From NCBI GenBank assembly GCA_964573545.1, contig CAZNJQ010000028.1, forward strand, positions 1 to 7,438: a stretch of DNA of 7,438 nt, in the 5' to 3' direction. The DNA comes from CAZNJQ01 sp964573545. Its GTDB lineage: Bacteria > Patescibacteriota > Minisyncoccia > Phycocordibacterales > UBA2135. Shown in pieces: positions 6,141-7,438 of the stretch (its first letter is position 1; the number at the start of each line of letters is the position of its first letter). The notes under the pieces are model-generated. The model searched no databases, was not told where the DNA came from, and worked only from the letters and a program-made list of their open reading frames with translations. Both the position numbers and the translations under genes were made by a program.

Positions 6141-6172
6141 CGCAGGATAGCCCCTAGAGCGGTACGTGTCTT

Positions 6173-7129
6173 TTAGATCGTGAAATTCTTGATAGCGTAG
6201 AGCGAGTCGTCGTCTCCTCCGCCCGTTTCTTCTTTTTTCAATTCTTCAACACCATTCGCGCCATTCCCGTTCTCGGCACTCTGATCATCGGTATTTTCAT
6301 CCTTTGACATAATACGATGAATGAGGTTTGCGAGGTCGTCTGGAGAAAAGAAATCGATCATGATTTTTCCTCCTTCGCCTTTTGATTCGACTTGGACGCG
6401 TGTTCCCAACGTCTTGCTTAATTCCTCTTCAAGCTCAAGGAGAGTCGGATCGAGTTCTGCTGATTTCTTGCGAACGCGATCTTGAGCGGTATGGCGGGCA
6501 ATGCGTTCCGCTTCGCGGACGGTCAATTTCTTATATACGATCTCTTTGTAGAGAGTCCGCTGTTCATCGGGCCGATCCATAAGCATAAGGAGCGGACGCG
6601 CGTGTCCTTCTGTGATGGTCCCCAAAGAAAGTGCTTTCACTATCTCTTCCGGCAAAGAAAGTAATCGTACGCTGTTTGAGACATATTCGCGGCTCTTTGA
6701 TATTTTAAGCGCGACTTCATGGTGCTTGAATCCGAATTCATCGACAAGCTGCCTGAAGGCGTGTGCGCGGTCAATGGGATTCAAATCCTCCCGCTGGACA
6801 TTTTCTATGATCGCGATCTCAAGCTTTAGTTTGAGGTTATTCTCATCTCCGACGCGAATGATAACCGGTACCTGCAAAACGCCTGCAATTTTTGCGGCGC
6901 GAAGCCGGCGCTCCCCCGCAATGAGCTCATATGACACTGCGATACCGCCATCTTCTTTCTCGGCCTCTTTACGAGTGACGACAAGCGGTTGGAGTACTCC
7001 ATATTGCCGAATCGAATCGGCAAGGTCATTGAGACGGCCTTCGTCAAACTCTTTGCGCGGCTGATACGGATTCGGATCGATTTTTCCGACATCAACCCAA
7101 AATATGGAATTATTGTATGTCTCCGCCAT
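6173..7129 (-). CDS. parB: Chromosome partitioning protein ParB
   Basis: CTP-dependent DNA clamp that loads at parS sites near the origin and organises chromosome segregation. The product is 318 residues. The N-terminal domain has NPYQPRK (20-26), the CTP-binding motif GERRLRAAKIAG (72-83) and IENVQREDLNPIDRA (108-122), also part of the nucleotide pocket. The central DNA-binding region has a helix-turn-helix (FKHHEVALKISKSREYVSNS region, about 134-153). A charged linker leads to the C-terminal dimerisation domain (about 229-274). About 44 more residues follow, acidic and rich in Gly, Asn and Glu, ending in SLYAIKNFTI, which is beyond the usual end of the family. The ATG at 7129 gives the expected N-terminus and has no Shine-Dalgarno site. 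It converges on relA with a 32-base gap. No parA lies on its upstream side within the window; there is a tRNA instead. Confidence 0.95.
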   Translation of the reverse strand: MAETYNNSIFWVDVGKIDPNPYQPRKEFDEGRLNDLADSIRQYGVLQPLVVTRKEAEKEDGGIAVSYELIAGERRLRAAKIAGVLQVPVIIRVGDENNLKLKLEIAIIENVQREDLNPIDRAHAFRQLVDEFGFKHHEVALKISKSREYVSNSVRLLSLPEEIVKALSLGTITEGHARPLLMLMDRPDEQRTLYKEIVYKKLTVREAERIARHTAQDRVRKKSAELDPTLLELEEELSKTLGTRVQVESKGEGGKIMIDFFSPDDLANLIHRIMSKDENTDDQSAENGNGANGVEELKKEETGGGDDDSLYAIKNFTI

Positions 7130-7147
7130 AATAGTATATATGTATTT

Positions 7148-7175
7148 ATTATATGGTATCTAGAAAATTCATCAA
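7148..7175 (-). promoter_or_regulatory. parB promoter
   Basis: On the minus strand TTGATG (7175-7170), a 16-base spacer and TATAAT (7153-7148) predict a start near 7141, leaving a leader of about 12 bases without a Shine-Dalgarno site. A second -10-like TATACT (7138-7133) is too close to the ATG, since its start would fall inside the gene. Confidence 0.6.
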
Positions 7176-7205
7176 ATCGGCCTTTTCTTTCAAAGAACTT
7201 TAAAG

Positions 7206-7211
7206 TATTAT
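7206..7211 (+). promoter_or_regulatory. Possible -10 box before the tRNA-like relic
   Basis: TATTAT would start plus-strand transcription at about 7218, nine bases before the tRNA-like segment. The -35 region (TTTTCT at 7183-7188) is poor, so the support is weak. Confidence 0.25.
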
Positions 7212-7238
7212 GGTGAAAACAAGCATGGGCAAGTGGCG

Positions 7239-7252
7239 CCTGCCTGAGGCAG
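7239..7252. repeat. Short hairpin inside the tRNA-like relic
   Basis: CTGCC (7240-7244) and GGCAG (7248-7252) pair around TGA, and flanking GCG/CGC bases extend the stem past one mismatch. It occupies the place of the tRNA D-loop. Confidence 0.55.
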
Positions 7253-7264
7253 ACGCGCAGGACT

Positions 7265-7284
7265 CACCCCGTCATTCGACGGGG
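7265..7284. repeat. Perfect 8-pair hairpin, repeat-element candidate
   Basis: ACCCCGTC (7265-7272) pairs perfectly with GACGGGGT (7277-7284) around the loop ATTC. No T-run follows on either strand, so it is not an ordinary terminator. The GC-rich compact form resembles the dispersed palindromic repeats found in many bacterial genomes, but only one copy is in view. Confidence 0.6.
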
Positions 7285-7289
7285 TGCCT

Positions 7290-7370
7290 CATCGCATGAT
7301 GGGGTAAAATCTAATGATGTTTGTCTACGCTATGAAAAGTAGAAAGATGCATCGCAGGCCGTGGTAAAAT
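7290..7370 (+). repeat. Imperfect 21-base direct repeat, two copies 60 bases apart
   Basis: The segments 7290-7310 and 7350-7370 agree at 17 of 21 positions. Both begin CATCGCA and end GGTAAAAT, which is a -10-like element. The second copy lies 16 bases before the tRNA-Leu gene and may be its promoter. The first follows the tRNA-like relic directly. This suggests that a promoter-plus-tRNA block was duplicated. Confidence 0.5.
7362..7370 (+). promoter_or_regulatory. Possible extended -10 promoter of tRNA-Leu
   Basis: TGG followed by TAAAAT fits an extended -10 (TGnTAnAAT type). The predicted start is about 7377, ten bases before the tRNA. There is no good -35 sequence, which an extended -10 can tolerate. 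Confidence 0.45.
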
Positions 7371-7386
7371 AAAACATTAATTATTC

Positions 7387-7438
7387 GGGCGAGTGGCGGA
7401 ATGGCAGACGCGCACGACTCAAAATCGTGTCTCGCAAG
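7387..7438 (+). tRNA. tRNA-Leu(CAA), 5' part (cut by the window edge)
   Basis: The 5' acceptor strand is GGGCGAG (7387-7393), followed by T8 and a D-arm with GCG/CGC stem and a GG-containing loop. The anticodon stem CACGA/TCGTG (7413-7417 and 7425-7429) is perfect. The loop CTCAAAA places CAA at 7420-7422, which reads the leucine codon UUG. The stretch TCTCGCAAG after it starts the long variable arm expected of a leucine tRNA. The T-arm, 3' acceptor strand and CCA end are outside the window, so the fold cannot be completed here. Confidence 0.92.

Larger units (their letters stand above)
7227..7297 (+). pseudogene. tRNA-Leu-like relic upstream of tRNA-Leu(CAA)
   Basis: GGGCAAGTGGCG (7227-7238) matches 11 of 12 bases of the real tRNA 5' end (GGGCGAGTGGCG, 7387-7398). 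GGCAGACGCGCAGGACTCA (7248-7266) matches the real D-arm-to-anticodon region (from 7403) with a single change. Between these blocks the D-loop has been replaced by a longer segment that forms the hairpin CTGCC-TGA-GGCAG. The anticodon stem is lost, since CAGGA faces CGTCA. In its place lies a perfect 8-pair hairpin (7265-7284). The end GTGCCTCATCGCA (7284-7296) loosely resembles GTGTCTCGCA of the tRNA. It cannot fold as a working tRNA as far as I can see. It is probably a duplicated and degraded or repurposed tRNA-Leu, possibly still transcribed. Confidence 0.55.

Noticed and set aside
7227..7297. Functional tRNA gene
   Set aside because: The anticodon stem does not pair, the D-loop is expanded and no normal T-arm or 3' acceptor strand is found.
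1..7438. CRISPR array, insertion sequence or prophage genes
   Set aside because: No regularly spaced repeats, transposase motifs or phage-like genes were seen on either strand.

Overview
The window is a compact bacterial chromosome segment with short intergenic gaps and the standard genetic code (TAA, TAG and TGA all end genes; TGA is a stop). Several features point to the Candidate Phyla Radiation (Patescibacteria), perhaps a Parcubacteria-like lineage: a short RelA/SpoT homologue, housekeeping genes without Shine-Dalgarno sites, -10 boxes placed so that the mRNA would begin at the start codon, and small membrane proteins of unknown family. This placement is inference from gene style; no phylogenetic marker was compared.

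Layout from left to right: the 5' third of serS (minus, cut by the left edge); a terminator and probable serS -10; a small two-helix membrane protein gene (minus); dprA (plus), divergent from it; a 199-base gap with a palindrome cluster and a 44-codon reading frame whose start copies the TopA N-terminus; topA (plus); a bidirectional terminator; a second small two-helix membrane protein gene (minus); a short bifunctional-type relA/spoT (plus), divergent from it; parB (minus), convergent with relA; a 257-base gap with a tRNA-Leu-like relic, two hairpins and a direct repeat; and the 5' part of a tRNA-Leu(CAA) gene cut by the right edge.

The genes cover translation (seryl-tRNA synthetase, tRNA-Leu), DNA uptake and recombination (DprA), supercoiling (topoisomerase I), the stringent response (Rel) and chromosome segregation (ParB). 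No mobile element, CRISPR array or defence cassette is visible.

The most interesting structure is regulatory. Twice, at dprA and at relA, a plus-strand promoter with a 16-base spacer predicts transcription starting at or within a base of the ATG. A second promoter on the opposite strand lies across the same bases and drives a small two-helix membrane protein gene that does have a Shine-Dalgarno site. One of these minus promoters matches the sigma-70 consensus perfectly (TTGACA, 17 bases, TATAAT). Other points worth a second look are the TopA-like 44-codon frame, an Asp-to-Asn change in the Rel hydrolase motif together with loss of the C-terminal regulatory domains, and the tRNA-Leu relic.
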